A DNA stretch of 64,000 bases. Origin: Terriglobia bacterium (lineage in GTDB: Bacteria > Acidobacteriota > UBA6911). The DNA lies in contig JAIQGI010000002.1 of assembly GCA_020072565.1 (NCBI GenBank), positions 62,001 to 126,000 of the forward strand, read 5' to 3'. Position 1 is the stretch's first letter. Each line of letters starts with the position of its first letter. Positions 8,180 to 18,555 of this stretch are shown piece after piece. The position numbers and the translations under genes are program-made. The notes beneath the pieces were generated by a model. The model was not told the origin of the DNA, ran no database searches, and saw only the letters and a program-made list of their open reading frames with translations.

Positions 8180-11100
8180 TCATTCCGAGTCTGCGGGTGG
8201 CGGCAAAGGCGATTTGCCAAGCTCGCGCCGGCGCATTATGTAAAACAGCACCGGCACCGTCATGCGGCTCAGAAGCAGCGAGGCCACTTCTCCGGCCATG
8301 AGCGAGATCGCCAACCCTTGAAAGATCGGATCGAACAGGATAACCGCAGATCCGACTACGACGGCCGCGGCAGTAAGCATCATCGGGCGGAAACGCACCG
8401 CGCCGGCATCCACCACAGCTTGCGCCAGTGGCTCGCCCATCTTGAGGCGCAGTTCGATGAAGTCCACGAGAATGATCGAATTCCGCACCACGATGCCGGC
8501 GCCCGCGATAAATCCGATCATCGAAGTGGCGGTGAAGAAAGCTCCCAGAGCCCAGTGCCCGGGCAGAATTCCGACCAGAGAGAACGGAATGACCGCCATG
8601 ATTACAAGGGGAGTCTTGAAACTCTGGAACCAGGCGACCACGAGGATATAAATCAGTACCAGCACCGCCGCAAACGCCAGGCCGAGATCCCGGAAGACCT
8701 CGTAGCTGATATGCCACTCCCCGTCCCACTTCATCGCCAGCCGGTCGCCGCTTTCGGGCTGGCGCGCCGTGTAGGTCTGCAGGCTGTACCCTTCCGGCAA
8801 TCGCATGGCATGGATATCCTTGTCGAGCTGAAGAATCGGGTAAACCGGGCTCTCTTCGCGTCCCGCCACGTCGGCCGTCACGTAAACAACGGGCATCAGA
8901 TTCTTGTGATAGATGCTGCGGTCGCGCACCGTCTTTTCCCAGTAGCCCAGCTCGGAAAGGGGCACCAGCTTCCCTGACGCAGAAGGGACACGCAGCTGGT
9001 TTAAGTCTTCCATGCCGGTGCGGGATTGCAGAGGAAAGCGCAACACCAGCGGCACATCCTCGGCTTCCTGCGGGAGATGCGCCAGGCCGGCACCGGTTCC
9101 GCCCAGGGCCATCTCCACCGACTGCTGGAGGTCGGTCGGCGAGACACCGGCCATGGAGGTCTTGAGCCGGTCGATGTTGAAGCGCAGCTCGGTTTGTTCA
9201 TGCTCCACGTACCAATCGACGTCCACGACTCCCGGTGTCTTCTCGAGCATGCCGCGAATCTGCCGGGCAAGATCAATCTGGCGCTCGTAGTCCGAGCCAT
9301 AGACTTCAGCAACCAATGTCTCCAGCACCGGCGGACCGGGAGGGACTTCCGCCACCTTGATGCGCGCACCTGCCTTCTGGGCAATCGGCGCGAGCAGGTC
9401 CCTTGCCCGGCGCGCGATACTGTGGCTTTGATCCGAGCGCTCACCCTTTGGTGTGAGATTCACCTGGATGTCGGCGACATTGTCACCGCGGCGCAGATAG
9501 TAGTGGCGCACCAGGCCGTTGAAATTGAACGGCGAGGCGGTTCCTACGTAGGTCTCGAGATCGGTGATTTCGGGTATCCTGCCGAGGGCCACGGACAGAT
9601 CGCGCGTGACTGCTGCTGTGCGCTCCAGGCTTGTTCCCTCGGGCAGGTCGACGATGACCTGGAACTCGCTCTTGTTGTCGAAAGGAAGCATCTTCACGAT
9701 TACCGCACGGAAATAAACCATGCTCATTGACAGCAGCAGCAGCAGCGAAACCAGCGCCAGAAAAGCCCACCGGTTTCTCGGGCGTGCCAGCAAAAATGAC
9801 ATGAACTTGCGGTAGAGCCGCGTGCTCCGGTCGTCCTGCTCCCCGGTTGCATGCGGATGTCCGGAATTCCTGAGGAGGCGGATGGCAGCCCACGGCGTAA
9901 TGACGAAGGCTACCAGGAGCGAGAAAATCATTGCCGCCGAGGCTCCGATCGGAATGGGCCGCATGTAAGGGCCCATCAGCCCACGCACCATGGCCATCGG
10001 CAGGATCGCGGCGATTACCGTAAAGGTAGCCAGAATCGTGGGATTGCCGACCTCATCGACCGCCTCAATCGCAACCTCGGAGAAACGGCGATTGCGGTTC
10101 TGCGGCATGCGCTTGTGGCGCACGATGTTCTCGATCACCACGATTGCATCATCGACCAGGATGCCGATCGAGAAAATGAGCGCAAACAAGGTGATGCGGT
10201 TGAGCGTGTATCCATAGAGCAGAAAAACCACCAGAGTCAGAGCAAGGGTTACCGGAATGGCCACTGCGACGACGCCCGCCTCCCTGAATCCGAGAATAAG
10301 CCAGATGAGCACGGTCACGGAAAGGACCGCGATCATCATGTGCAGGAGCAGTTCGTTGGATTTTTCGGCTGCGGTCTCGCCGTAGTTTCGTGTCACGGTC
10401 ATCTGCAGGGAGGCAGGGAGATGGCGGGCACGGAATTCCCCGGCGCGCTTGATGGCCGCTTCCGCCAGGATGACGGCATTCTTGCCCTTGCGCTTTGCCA
10501 GCGATATCGTCACAGCCGGCATCAGATCCTTTTCGCCTCTCGCCGACGGGGGGCTTGCGCTGGCCGGCCGCAGTGCGGTGCCCCCCGGCGCGGGGATCCC
10601 CTTCGCGGCGGCGGCGGGCCCCGGCGAAAAGAAGACATAATCCCTTGGTTCCTCCGGACCGTCGACAATGCGGGCAACATCGCGCAGATACACAGGCAGG
10701 GCATTGTGGACACCGATTACCAGGCCGGCCAGATCATCGGCGGTTTTGAGAAAGCCGTTGAGGCGCACGGCGATCGCTTCGTTCTGGCCGGTGAGGGTGC
10801 CGGCGTCCGCGGCGCGGTTGTTCATTAAAAGCGTGCCGCGGATCTGGGTTCCGCTGACCCCATACGCTGCCAGCTGCACCGGATCGAGTTCGACGCGCAG
10901 TTCGCGCCGCTGGCCGCCGATGAGTTCCGTGGCAGAAATGTCCGGGATTTTCTGCAGATCATTGCGCAACTCGGCCGCGGCGCGGCGGATCTGATAGCCG
11001 TCCATCTCATCGCTCCACAAAGTCAGCGCCAGAAATGGCACGTCATCAATCGAACGCGGCTTGATCAGCGGCTGGGAAGCGCCCGGCGGAATCAGGTCGA

Positions 11101-11464
11101 AGTTGGCAAACATCTTCTGGTTCAACCTGACGATGCTCTTTTCCTCATCCTCACCCACATAAAACCGGACGATCGCCAATGCCCCTCCCGGGCTGGAGGT
11201 GCTGTAGACATACTCGACGCCCGGAATTTCCCACAGCAGTCGCTCCATCGGCCTGGCGACCCGGGTTTCGACCTCCTTGGCTGAGGCGCCCGGAACGGCA
11301 ACGAACACATCGATCATCGGAACGATGATCTGAGGCTCTTCTTCCCGCGGCAGCAGCAGGACGGCGGCCACGCCCATGGCAACTGAAGCCATGAGGATCA
11401 GGGGGGTGAGCTTTGAATGGATGAAGCCTTTGGCCAGCCTGCCGGCAAACTGAGGCCTGCTCAT
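8180..11464 (-). CDS. RND efflux pump inner-membrane transporter (AcrB/HAE-like)
   Basis: 1094 aa, the usual size for AcrB-type proton antiporters. A first transmembrane helix near residues 20-38 is followed by a large periplasmic porter domain. The TM4 proton-relay motif [13 protein letters not shown] carries Asp438-Asp439, which points to the drug/amphiphile (HAE) type rather than the metal (HME) type. The second half repeats the fold and closes with helices around 890-1080. Odd feature: residues about 280-314 form an Ala/Pro/Gly-rich low-complexity stretch in the periplasmic loop before TM2, absent from typical AcrB. The ATG overlaps the adaptor stop by four bases (ATGA), implying translational coupling. 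Confidence 0.93.
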   Translation of the reverse strand: MSRPQFAGRLAKGFIHSKLTPLILMASVAMGVAAVLLLPREEEPQIIVPMIDVFVAVPGASAKEVETRVARPMERLLWEIPGVEYVYSTSSPGGALAIVRFYVGEDEEKSIVRLNQKMFANFDLIPPGASQPLIKPRSIDDVPFLALTLWSDEMDGYQIRRAAAELRNDLQKIPDISATELIGGQRRELRVELDPVQLAAYGVSGTQIRGTLLMNNRAADAGTLTGQNEAIAVRLNGFLKTADDLAGLVIGVHNALPVYLRDVARIVDGPEEPRDYVFFSPGPAAAAKGIPAPGGTALRPASASPPSARGEKDLMPAVTISLAKRKGKNAVILAEAAIKRAGEFRARHLPASLQMTVTRNYGETAAEKSNELLLHMMIAVLSVTVLIWLILGFREAGVVAVAIPVTLALTLVVFLLYGYTLNRITLFALIFSIGILVDDAIVVIENIVRHKRMPQNRNRRFSEVAIEAVDEVGNPTILATFTVIAAILPMAMVRGLMGPYMRPIPIGASAAMIFSLLVAFVITPWAAIRLLRNSGHPHATGEQDDRSTRLYRKFMSFLLARPRNRWAFLALVSLLLLLSMSMVYFRAVIVKMLPFDNKSEFQVIVDLPEGTSLERTAAVTRDLSVALGRIPEITDLETYVGTASPFNFNGLVRHYYLRRGDNVADIQVNLTPKGERSDQSHSIARRARDLLAPIAQKAGARIKVAEVPPGPPVLETLVAEVYGSDYERQIDLARQIRGMLEKTPGVVDVDWYVEHEQTELRFNIDRLKTSMAGVSPTDLQQSVEMALGGTGAGLAHLPQEAEDVPLVLRFPLQSRTGMEDLNQLRVPSASGKLVPLSELGYWEKTVRDRSIYHKNLMPVVYVTADVAGREESPVYPILQLDKDIHAMRLPEGYSLQTYTARQPESGDRLAMKWDGEWHISYEVFRDLGLAFAAVLVLIYILVVAWFQSFKTPLVIMAVIPFSLVGILPGHWALGAFFTATSMIGFIAGAGIVVRNSIILVDFIELRLKMGEPLAQAVVDAGAVRFRPMMLTAAAVVVGSAVILFDPIFQGLAISLMAGEVASLLLSRMTVPVLFYIMRRRELGKSPLPPPADSE

Positions 11465-12660
11465 TTGCGGACCTCCAGGAGCGTGCCGTCAAGGATCTCG
11501 ATTCCCGGATTGGCTATGATCTTCTCGCCCGGGTCGACGCCTGACAGGAGCTCGATACGTTCCCCATCATAGGGTACAACTTTGACCAGCCGGAAGCGTG
11601 CCACGGAACTGCTGTCGACGACGAATACCCCGGTCAGCTGACCCGTTTCGCGCACGGCCTGGCGGGGCACCAGCAGCGCCGGACGATCTCCCGACGGCAC
11701 CGCCACCTTGACGAAACGGCCCGCAAGCGCCGAGAAGCCTGCGGGGAGGTCGACCTTGAACTGAACGGTGTGCGAAGCCGGATTCGAGAGGGGAGTGATC
11801 TCCGCGATGCGCCCGGTGACGACGGCCGTGGACTCGCCCGTGTCAAAAACCCGAACTTCGAGGCCGCGGAGCAGAAGTCGGGACTGGCGGGTCGGGATGT
11901 CGGCGAGCACCTGAGGATTTTCGGTTGACTCAAGGACAAGCAGCGGGCTGCCCGGGAAAATCGCACTTCCCGGGTCTACGAGCTTCTCCGCGATCCGTCC
12001 GGCGGCCGGGGCCTTGACCCGCGTCCAAGCGAGCACAACATCGGCGCGTGCTGCCTGAGCATCGGCTTGAGCTATCCTCGCCGTAGCCTGGCGCAGCCGA
12101 TCCTGTGCAGCGGCTACCACCGTCTCCCTGGCCGCGAGGTCCGCTGAGGCGGCATCGCGGCGCGCCCGCACTTCGTCCAGCTCCTGGGGGCTGACTGAGC
12201 GTGCCGAGAAGAGCTTCTGATAGCGTGCATACGTTGCGCTTGCCAGATCCGCCGCGGCTTTGGCGCCGTCGCGCATGCTGGCCGACATCTCCGCCGATTT
12301 GCGGGCTTCCTCGAGAGCGGCCCTGGCCTCATCGATGCCTGCTGCTGCGGCGGCCTTCTGGCCGTCGGCATCGCGCGCATCGAGGGTGACAAGAAGCTGG
12401 CCTGCGCGCACGGTGTCCCCGGATCGGACTGTCACTTCACGCACGGATCCATTGATCTGGGCCGAGAGCGCTACCCGACTGCGGGGCTGCACCGATCCGG
12501 GTACCTCAATCACAGCGGGTACGGTCACATAGGCGGCGCTGACGACGCTGACTGCAACCGGGCGCCCTGTGGTGGGAGCAGGCGGCGCCGAAGCGTTGCA
12601 TGCAATCAGCAGTGCGGCGCCGGCGATGATCAGAAAGCCATACACGAATTGGGTACGCAT
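11461..12660 (-). CDS. RND efflux periplasmic adaptor (membrane fusion protein, lipoprotein)
   Basis: 399 aa. It starts with a lipoprotein signal peptide ending in LLIAC, so the mature protein is probably lipid-anchored in the periplasm. It contains the barrel-sandwich half [16 protein letters not shown], a long Ala-rich helical hairpin (about residues 100-210), the second lipoyl half ending [17 protein letters not shown], then beta-barrel and membrane-proximal domains. It bridges the transporter downstream to the TolC-type channel encoded 14 bases upstream. AGAGG lies about ten bases before the ATG. Confidence 0.92.
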   Translation of the reverse strand: MRTQFVYGFLIIAGAALLIACNASAPPAPTTGRPVAVSVVSAAYVTVPAVIEVPGSVQPRSRVALSAQINGSVREVTVRSGDTVRAGQLLVTLDARDADGQKAAAAAGIDEARAALEEARKSAEMSASMRDGAKAAADLASATYARYQKLFSARSVSPQELDEVRARRDAASADLAARETVVAAAQDRLRQATARIAQADAQAARADVVLAWTRVKAPAAGRIAEKLVDPGSAIFPGSPLLVLESTENPQVLADIPTRQSRLLLRGLEVRVFDTGESTAVVTGRIAEITPLSNPASHTVQFKVDLPAGFSALAGRFVKVAVPSGDRPALLVPRQAVRETGQLTGVFVVDSSSVARFRLVKVVPYDGERIELLSGVDPGEKIIANPGIEILDGTLLEVRK

Positions 12661-12674
12661 AGTTCCGAAACCTC

Positions 12675-14039
12675 TTACTGATTCATGGCTGTGGATGTGG
12701 GGCTGAGCGTTCCTGCGGCAAACTCGAGGCGCGCGTAGCTGACACGATACCGGTAGATGGCTTCGGCCAGAGCGGTGCGCGCCACGGCTCGAGCCGTCTG
12801 GGCCGACAGGAGGTCGGTCATGGTGGCCAATCCGGCCTCATACCGGTTTTGCAGAATGCGCTGGCTTTCCAGGCTTTGAGCTTCGGCGGCGCGCATCGCC
12901 TCGACCTGCTGCCCGGCCGAACGCACCTGGATCAAAGTCTGATGCAGCTCGAGCGCAAGAGCCGACTCGAGCGCCTCCAGCTGCCGTTTGCTCTGCTCCT
13001 GTCGATTCCGTGCCGCGTGAAGCTGGGCGGTATCGGCGCCGCCGGCGAAGATGTTCCAGCGCAGGTTGATGCCGGCGGTCCAGTTATTGCCGCCGTACTC
13101 GCGGAAGGAAGGGTTGTCGATTTCCCAGCCGGCGAACGCTCCCAGCACCGGCAAAAGATCGGTCTTGCGGGAAAGAGTTTCGAGTTCCGACCGGCGTACT
13201 TCGGTGAGCATGCGCTGATAGTCCGGGCGCCGGCGGAGCTGCTCTGCGAGGAGCGCATCCTCCGAGGGGAGGGGAAGTGACACGGGTGTCAGGGCGGATG
13301 TCTCCCCGAACGGAGCTTCGAGCGGAGCTCCCATGATGCGGTTCAGCGCCGCACGGGCCATCTCCAATCGGCCGCGCGCCTCGATCTCCTGCTGACGTGC
13401 GGAAGCCAGGACGACCTGGCTGCGAAGCAGGTCGGACTCGACGGCGAGACCGCTGTCGACACGCGCCTGGGCCTGGCCTGCGATGGACTCTGCGGAGCGC
13501 AGCGATATGCGCGCCGTTTCGAGCGCGCTGTCCGCGAGCGACACCGAGAAATAGGCCTCATAGACGGCGAGCAGAACCTGGTTGACGTGCTCGTCGTGGC
13601 TGCGCTCGGTGAGCGCCAAACCCAGACGGGCCGTTTCCACCCGTGCGCCCGTGCGGCCGAAGTCCCAGATCATCTGCTGGCCGGTCACGCGCGACTGCAG
13701 ATTCATGACCGGATCGGGCGTGTTGAGCGAGGGAATTGCGAAGTTCGCCTCGGTGAAACGCCGTTGGTTCAACAGCGTACCGAAGACGTACACGGGATTG
13801 TTCCCTCCCGTCAGAGACTGCTCAAAATCGATGCGAGGCAGATAACCCGCGCGACCGGCATCGATCTCGGAGCGTGCCGCGGCCTGCGCCGGCGCGTCGA
13901 TTGCCAGTTCCGGATTGTGGGCCAAGGCGCGGCTGACAGCCTCGGCCAAAGTGAGACCCGGCTGCTGGGCCGGCAGGGGAACGGTGCCGGCGGCCCAGGC
14001 CAGAAGAACAAAAATCAGAAACCTCGCGTCAGTTTTCAT
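12675..14039 (-). CDS. TolC-family outer membrane efflux protein
   Basis: 454 aa with a cleavable signal peptide (hydrophobic core FLIFVLLAWAAGTV, cleavage near LPAQQ). Two homologous halves follow, each with long coiled helices: LTLAEAVSRALAHNPEL opens the first, and the second carries AQTARAVARTALAEAIYRYRVSYARLE near the end, typical of OEP family members. It forms the outer-membrane duct of the tripartite pump. It lies between arsR and the adaptor gene, all leftward. Confidence 0.92.
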   Translation of the reverse strand: MKTDARFLIFVLLAWAAGTVPLPAQQPGLTLAEAVSRALAHNPELAIDAPAQAAARSEIDAGRAGYLPRIDFEQSLTGGNNPVYVFGTLLNQRRFTEANFAIPSLNTPDPVMNLQSRVTGQQMIWDFGRTGARVETARLGLALTERSHDEHVNQVLLAVYEAYFSVSLADSALETARISLRSAESIAGQAQARVDSGLAVESDLLRSQVVLASARQQEIEARGRLEMARAALNRIMGAPLEAPFGETSALTPVSLPLPSEDALLAEQLRRRPDYQRMLTEVRRSELETLSRKTDLLPVLGAFAGWEIDNPSFREYGGNNWTAGINLRWNIFAGGADTAQLHAARNRQEQSKRQLEALESALALELHQTLIQVRSAGQQVEAMRAAEAQSLESQRILQNRYEAGLATMTDLLSAQTARAVARTALAEAIYRYRVSYARLEFAAGTLSPTSTAMNQ

Positions 14040-14076
14040 AGGTTTATCTCACGGAAAACTCGCGCACGGCGTGTCA

Positions 14077-14430
14077 CTACCGTGCTCTGCGTGCTCCGAT
14101 AGCCGAAGCCAGCTGCTCTTCCTTTTTCAGGCGGCGATGGAGGATGGAACGCATGATGGAACACGCCTCGTGGATCTCCGGATGCGCGAGACGGTAAAAG
14201 ACCTGGCGGCCTTCGCGCCGCTGCTCGACGATGCCGACGTGCAACAGCAGCGCCATGTGCTTGGAGAGGTTGGCCTTGGACGTCTCAAGATCTTCCAGCA
14301 GAGCGGCGGCCGGCACCTCTTCCTGGCTCAGGGTCTCGACGATTTCCAGGCGCACGGGATGCCCCATCGCCTTACAGATCTCACACTGCATTTCGAAGAT
14401 TCTGCGCAACGTCTGCTTGTTTCTCTTCAT
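14077..14430 (-). CDS. ArsR-family transcriptional regulator of the RND operon
   Basis: 117 aa winged-helix protein. The HTH is seen in PAAALLEDLETSKANLSKHMALLLHVGIVEQRREGRQVFYRL. An N-terminal CEIC pair (MQCEICKAMGHPVR) lies in the helix before the wing fold and could bind metal or sense thiols; the classic alpha3 ELCVCDL metal box is absent. First gene of the operon, 37 bases before the TolC-type gene. A consensus promoter and a dyad directly upstream (14451-14498) suggest autorepression, released by an unknown inducer. Confidence 0.88.
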   Translation of the reverse strand: MKRNKQTLRRIFEMQCEICKAMGHPVRLEIVETLSQEEVPAAALLEDLETSKANLSKHMALLLHVGIVEQRREGRQVFYRLAHPEIHEACSIMRSILHRRLKKEEQLASAIGARRAR

Positions 14431-14450
14431 CGGCGGTCACCTGGTTTCTA

Positions 14451-14470
14451 TGTTTCTTGATTTCGAAACA
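14451..14470 (-). promoter_or_regulatory. Candidate ArsR operator
   Basis: Inverted repeat TGTTTC (14451-14456) / GAAACA (14465-14470) with an 8-base centre that is itself A/T-rich. It lies immediately downstream of the predicted -10 box and covers the expected transcription start of the arsR-tolC-adaptor-pump operon, a classical repressor position. Assignment to the ArsR protein is inferred from position only. Confidence 0.55.
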
Positions 14471-14498
14471 ATTATAAGATCAAAGATCGTCGTGTCAA
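14471..14498 (-). promoter_or_regulatory. Consensus sigma-70 promoter of the arsR-RND operon
   Basis: On the minus strand TTGACA (14498-14493) and TATAAT (14476-14471) match both consensus hexamers exactly, with a 16-base spacer. The expected start of transcription is near 14464, about 34 bases before the arsR ATG at 14430. Such a perfect match implies a strong promoter that needs repression. Confidence 0.8.
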
Positions 14499-14648
14499 CC
14501 CAAAAAATGTCCTGTTTCGGCGGAACTGGTTTTCCCCGACGGAGGCAGGGTGCCGCCCGGAGTGCTCGGGACTCTGGCGTCTCGATGGTCTATCGATCTG
14601 TTCTGTGCCGGTCAGGTTCCGGTCGGGCCGCATCAGCTAATGAAAGGT

Positions 14649-15188
14649 TCAGTCCTCGGGGGCCGATCGGGCTTCCGACAGCGCCTTGGTGTAATCATCA
14701 TGGGTGTTCTGATCGAAGCAGACGACAGTCACTTGGGCGGGATTCTCACTCCGTTCCAGGAAGTTCCTGATCCCGCGCAGAGCGATTCTGCAGGCCCGGT
14801 CGACCGGGAAACCGAACGCGCCGGTACTGATAGAGGGAAACGCGACCGTTTTCAATCTGTTTTCTTGGGCAAGCAGGAGGCAGTTCCGGTAACAGTCGGC
14901 GAGGAGCTCGTCTTCTCGGTGACCGCCGCCTTTCCAGACGGGCCCGACGGTGTGAATGACCCAGGAAGCCGGAAGGCGATACCCGCGCGTGATTTTTGCG
15001 GCGCCGGTCGCGCATCCATGGAGTTGCCGGCATTCCTCCAGCAACTCGGGTCCCGCGGCGCGATGGATGGCGCCGTCGACACCTCCGCCGCCAAGAAGGG
15101 AGGTATTGGCGGCGTTTACGATGGCATCGACTCGTTGCCTGGTGATGTCCCCGTGCACGATTTCAATCCTATCAAGCGCGCTTGCCAT
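14649..15188 (-). CDS. Macro domain protein (ADP-ribosyl/O-acetyl-ADP-ribose hydrolase)
   Basis: 179 aa single macro domain of the YmdB/MacroD type, which removes acetyl from O-acetyl-ADP-ribose or ADP-ribose from proteins. Family blocks: VDAIVNAANTSLLGGGGVDG (ribose and adenine loop), IHRAAGPELLEECR, and the phosphate-binding SISTGAFGFP loop. GGGAGG lies eight bases before the ATG. It is separated from thiI by 103 bases on the same strand and faces the ArsR operon promoter across an empty stretch. Confidence 0.93.
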   Translation of the reverse strand: MASALDRIEIVHGDITRQRVDAIVNAANTSLLGGGGVDGAIHRAAGPELLEECRQLHGCATGAAKITRGYRLPASWVIHTVGPVWKGGGHREDELLADCYRNCLLLAQENRLKTVAFPSISTGAFGFPVDRACRIALRGIRNFLERSENPAQVTVVCFDQNTHDDYTKALSEARSAPED

Positions 15189-15291
15189 TGCTGTTTCCTC
15201 CCGATCGCGTCCGGAATGGAGACGGGTCGCTTCGAATCGGTCTCCTTATCTTCCATCTGCAGTGCCAGGCGGCCGGGAGGCTCTCCTCTCC

Positions 15292-16485
15292 TCAGGAAGT
15301 GTGCGCCGGCACGGCGGCAAAGTCAGGCATGATCATTTCACTGGTCGCCGAGGCCAGGGCTGCGGCCGTCAGGCGCGGCAGATCGAGCAGGCTCTCGGCC
15401 CTGGCAATCTGCTCCAAGCTTGCCATAGTCTCGGGGTGCCGCGGTACGAAGAGAGTGCAGCAATCCTGGTCCGGCAGGATGCTGATTTCATAAGTGCCGA
15501 TCTCGCGCGCCACCCGGATGATATCCTCCTTGTCGTCCCCGACGAGCGGCCGGAAGATCGGGAGCTCCGTGGCTGCAGCCGAGACGACGCGCAGGTTTTC
15601 GAGAGTCTGACTGGCCACCTGGCCCAGACTGTCGCCGGTCACCAGAGCGCCCACTCCCTCCCTGAGGGCCATTGCTTCCGCGATGCGGACCATGAAGCGA
15701 CGGTACAGAACAACACGTAGAGGTGGGGGCGCGAAGGCGACAATTTCACGTTGCACTTCCGCGAAAGGGATGAGGTGAAGCTTCCCTTTCAGCTGGTAGC
15801 GTCCCAGCACCCGGATGATGCGCCGGACCTTATCCTGCGACTCTGTCGTGGTGTGGGGGAAGCTGTGGTAATGGACAAACCGAACCTGACACCCCCGGCG
15901 CAACAGGCGATAGGCGGCTACAGGAGAGTCGATTCCCCCCGATAGCAGGCAGAGAACCTTACCGCCTGTTTGAGCAGGCAATCCGCCGCAGCCCGGGATC
16001 TTGGTGAAATAGAGAAAGGCGCGCGGGCCCACGATTTCGACGTAACAGGTCAGGTCGGGATTCTCCATGCGCACTGCGGCACCGGTCAGCTTCTGGACGA
16101 ACTGTCCCAGCTTCTCGTTGAGCTGCTGTGAATTCAGCGGAAAGTCCTTGGTCCCGCGGCGCGTGTCGATCTTGAATGAGACAAATTTCCTGGCCTGAAT
16201 CAGAGAGGACACGCCCGCAAGGATGGATTCCACATCCGCCGGCACCTCCCAGGTAAACGCGAAGTTGGCTATGCCGGACACCCATCGGAGGCGCCGTTCG
16301 ATCTCAGCAAGTGGGGAATCCGGTTTGAGTGCTATCAGCAGACGTCCTGCATAGCGGCGCACGCCGTCATGGACGAGATCGTGGAGCAAAGACTCCACAT
16401 GCTGGTGGAGCCGGTTCTCAAACCAGCCCCGATTGTTCCCTTTAAGGTTGATTTCATGATAATGCGCAAGAACGACTTGATTCAC
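15292..16485 (-). CDS. thiI: tRNA 4-thiouridine synthase ThiI (no rhodanese domain)
   Basis: 397 aa from a GTG at 16485. It makes s4U8 in tRNA and may supply sulfur for thiamine thiazole. An N-terminal ferredoxin-like/THUMP region starts at HYHEINLKGNNRGWF, followed by the PP-loop ATP pyrophosphatase motif CLLSGGIDSPVAAYRLL and a late DQDCCTLFVPRHPE block. There is no C-terminal rhodanese domain, so sulfur must come directly from a cysteine desulfurase, as in Bacillus-type ThiI. The open frame extends to a TTG at 16569, but homology starts at the GTG; neither start has a good ribosome site. Confidence 0.9.
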   Translation of the reverse strand: MNQVVLAHYHEINLKGNNRGWFENRLHQHVESLLHDLVHDGVRRYAGRLLIALKPDSPLAEIERRLRWVSGIANFAFTWEVPADVESILAGVSSLIQARKFVSFKIDTRRGTKDFPLNSQQLNEKLGQFVQKLTGAAVRMENPDLTCYVEIVGPRAFLYFTKIPGCGGLPAQTGGKVLCLLSGGIDSPVAAYRLLRRGCQVRFVHYHSFPHTTTESQDKVRRIIRVLGRYQLKGKLHLIPFAEVQREIVAFAPPPLRVVLYRRFMVRIAEAMALREGVGALVTGDSLGQVASQTLENLRVVSAAATELPIFRPLVGDDKEDIIRVAREIGTYEISILPDQDCCTLFVPRHPETMASLEQIARAESLLDLPRLTAAALASATSEMIMPDFAAVPAHTS

Positions 16486-16758
16486 GGGCTGCCCGAAAGA
16501 AAAAGACCGGCCGACATCTTCCGGCCAGGAATCGGAACTTGCCTCCTTCCCTGCAACTGCGGGGATCAAACGTGTCGCGTTCCGCCGTCGTCACCGACCT
16601 GGATCCTGCTCCCTTCGACGATAACCGGAACCAGAGGTTGCCCTTAGTATACCGCAGCATCCGATCTATGGCCTCCTCATCCTTTGTGACGTTGGACCTC
16701 CGTCCTCAAAGTCGGCAGCGATCACGATTGCGATCCCGACGCCGGCCTTGGCCAACCA

Positions 16759-16776
16759 GAAAAGCACGCGCTTTTC
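16759..16776. repeat. Perfect 7-bp hairpin in the thiI/DUF362 divergent gap
   Basis: GAAAAGC (16759-16765) and GCTTTTC (16770-16776) pair perfectly round a 4-base ACGC loop. It lies about 85 bases before the DUF362 gene and about 275 bases upstream of thiI. It is too A/T-rich with no T tail to be a convincing terminator. An operator or transcript 5' hairpin is possible. I see no protein remnant I can name in the rest of the gap. Confidence 0.3.
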
Positions 16777-16861
16777 ATGCGTGTGAATGCTCCCCGGCGC
16801 AGGGGGGCTTTTCCGGAAACAAATACTTTCTCTTGCATATCGCCTCCCTCATCCGGATAAC

Positions 16862-17926
16862 ATGGACGCGATGAATCGACTCACGAAATTCAGCGCCTCT
16901 GCCGGCGCGGTCACGCGCCGCGAGTTCGCGCACCGGGCTGGCCTGGGGATCGCGGGTTTTGCTCTGGCACGCAGGGGCCATCCCGCGCAGGAGGCGCCCC
17001 ATTCCCAGCTGGCCCTGGCTCGAAACCCAGAACGCCGTCTTGCCATTGGGGCTGCGCTCAACCTGTTGGGGAGAATCGATTTCGGCGGCAGAGACCTTTA
17101 CCTCAAGGCGAACTTCAACAGCCCTGACCCGTTTCCGGCGACGACTCATCCCGACACCCTCAGCGCGGTCGTCGGCTTCCTCAGAGAGCGCAACTGCGGC
17201 CGCATTACGCTTGTCGAACGTAGCGGCATGGGATCGACGTTGGACATATGGGATAAGCTGGGAGTTCCTGGCCTGGCGCAGCAGCTTGATCTGAATTTGG
17301 TGGCACTCGACGACCTGCCGGCCGAGCAATGGCGCAAGGAGGATCTGCCGGGCTCCAACTGGAAGGCAGGCATTGAAGTTCCCAAGTTCCTCGATCGTGA
17401 CACCTATCTGGTTCAGATCTGCAACCTGAAGACCCACCGGTTCGGGGGTGTGTTTAGCGCCAGCCTCAAGAATTCCATCGGCTTGGTGGCAAAATTCGGC
17501 CGGCTCAATGCCGGCTACAATTACATGAGGGAGTTGCACTCGTCATCCCAGCAGGGCGCCATGATTGCCGAGGTGAACCTCGCCTACGAGCCAAAACTCA
17601 TCATCATGGATGCGATGCAGGTGTTTGCCAGCGGCGGTCCCGAAGCAGGTGAACTGGCTATGCCCGAAGTGGTGCTGGCATCCGCGGACCGCGTGGCGAT
17701 CGATGCTGCCGGGGTGGCCCTGCTTCGCCTCCAGCGCGAAGGACCCGAACAACAGCTGAACCGGCGCGCCGTATACGAGCAGGATCAGCTGAAGCGCGCG
17801 GCCGAACTCGACCTCGGGGCGAAAAGTGCCGACGAAATGCGCTTCCTGACTGCGGACGCGCGGGGTGCGATGCTGGCCTCGCAACTCGAAGGGATCATCC
17901 AGGAATTGCCCAAGCCCAAAAAATAA
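16862..17926 (+). CDS. DUF362 domain protein, Tat-exported
   Basis: 354 aa. The N-terminus has a twin-arginine signal, TRREFAHRAGLGIAGFALA, so the folded protein is probably exported. The body resembles DUF362 proteins, which often occur near ferredoxins and bind Fe-S clusters or cofactors: VYLKANFNSPDPFPA-like early block, FLRERNCGRITLVERSGMG, ICNLKTHRFGG and the late YEPKLIIMDAMQVFASGGPE. The central region contains few Cys, so a cluster is not evident. The ATG at 16862 is chosen because the Tat motif follows closely; another ATG lies nine bases on. The biochemical role is unknown. Confidence 0.75.
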   Translation: MDAMNRLTKFSASAGAVTRREFAHRAGLGIAGFALARRGHPAQEAPHSQLALARNPERRLAIGAALNLLGRIDFGGRDLYLKANFNSPDPFPATTHPDTLSAVVGFLRERNCGRITLVERSGMGSTLDIWDKLGVPGLAQQLDLNLVALDDLPAEQWRKEDLPGSNWKAGIEVPKFLDRDTYLVQICNLKTHRFGGVFSASLKNSIGLVAKFGRLNAGYNYMRELHSSSQQGAMIAEVNLAYEPKLIIMDAMQVFASGGPEAGELAMPEVVLASADRVAIDAAGVALLRLQREGPEQQLNRRAVYEQDQLKRAAELDLGAKSADEMRFLTADARGAMLASQLEGIIQELPKPKK

Positions 17927-18156
17927 TCGGCCGCCGGCCGTGAGTAGGGTGAGGCAGGCCGAGGGAAACCAAGAGCCGGTAGCCGACCTCATGTATTGGG
18001 GGCGGTTCTTCCGATTATCATTCCCCGCTTGCCATCGCCGACTGCGTTTTGGGGGAAATGAACAGGCGGTTGGAACGTAATTAGTAGCATGCATCGTTTC
18101 GGGGCTGCTCGATCGGGTTGTCCACTGCGAGGGTTGCGTTCGCGTTTGGAGGGAGA

Positions 18157-18552
18157 ATGAAAAAAGACCTTGACTCAATTATCCTCACGCGCCAGGAGCT
18201 GCAGATAATGAAAATAATCTGGGACCTGGGTTCGGCGACCGTCAAGGAGGTATGCATCGCGATATCGCTGCAGAAACGTACGGCATATACGACCGTCCTT
18301 ACTTTGATGGGCATTCTTGAGGAAAAAGGGGTGTTGATTCACCAGCGTTGCGGGCGCGCTTACAACTACAGACCGCTTCTGTCCCGGGCGCAGGCGACGA
18401 GAAATCAGGTCAGGGATGTGGTATCGCGCTTTTTTGATGGAAGACCCGAGAAGTTGATTGAGACGGTTCTGAAGAGCGAGAACCTGACGCCGGAACGGCT
18501 TGATGGTTTAGCGACCCTGCTCAAACCGCGGGAGCAGCACCAGGTGGCCTGA
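18157..18552 (+). CDS. BlaI/MecI/CopY-family transcriptional repressor
   Basis: 131 aa. A winged helix in the first 80 residues: LTRQELQIMKIIWDLGSATVKEVC then KRTAYTTVLTLMGILEEKGVL, followed by a dimerisation tail. This is the BlaI pattern. The start is fixed by GGAGGG a few bases before ATG 18157; an in-frame start at 18118 lacks one. Normally paired with a BlaR1-type protease sensor, but none lies nearby, so the signal is unknown. It converges on the VWA gene with only three bases between the stops. Confidence 0.88.
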   Translation: MKKDLDSIILTRQELQIMKIIWDLGSATVKEVCIAISLQKRTAYTTVLTLMGILEEKGVLIHQRCGRAYNYRPLLSRAQATRNQVRDVVSRFFDGRPEKLIETVLKSENLTPERLDGLATLLKPREQHQVA

Positions 18553-18555
18553 CCC

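Noticed and set aside
9851-10828. Rightward 325-codon open frame inside the RND pump gene
   Set aside because: Composition is the mirror of the transporter code; no domain or start signal.
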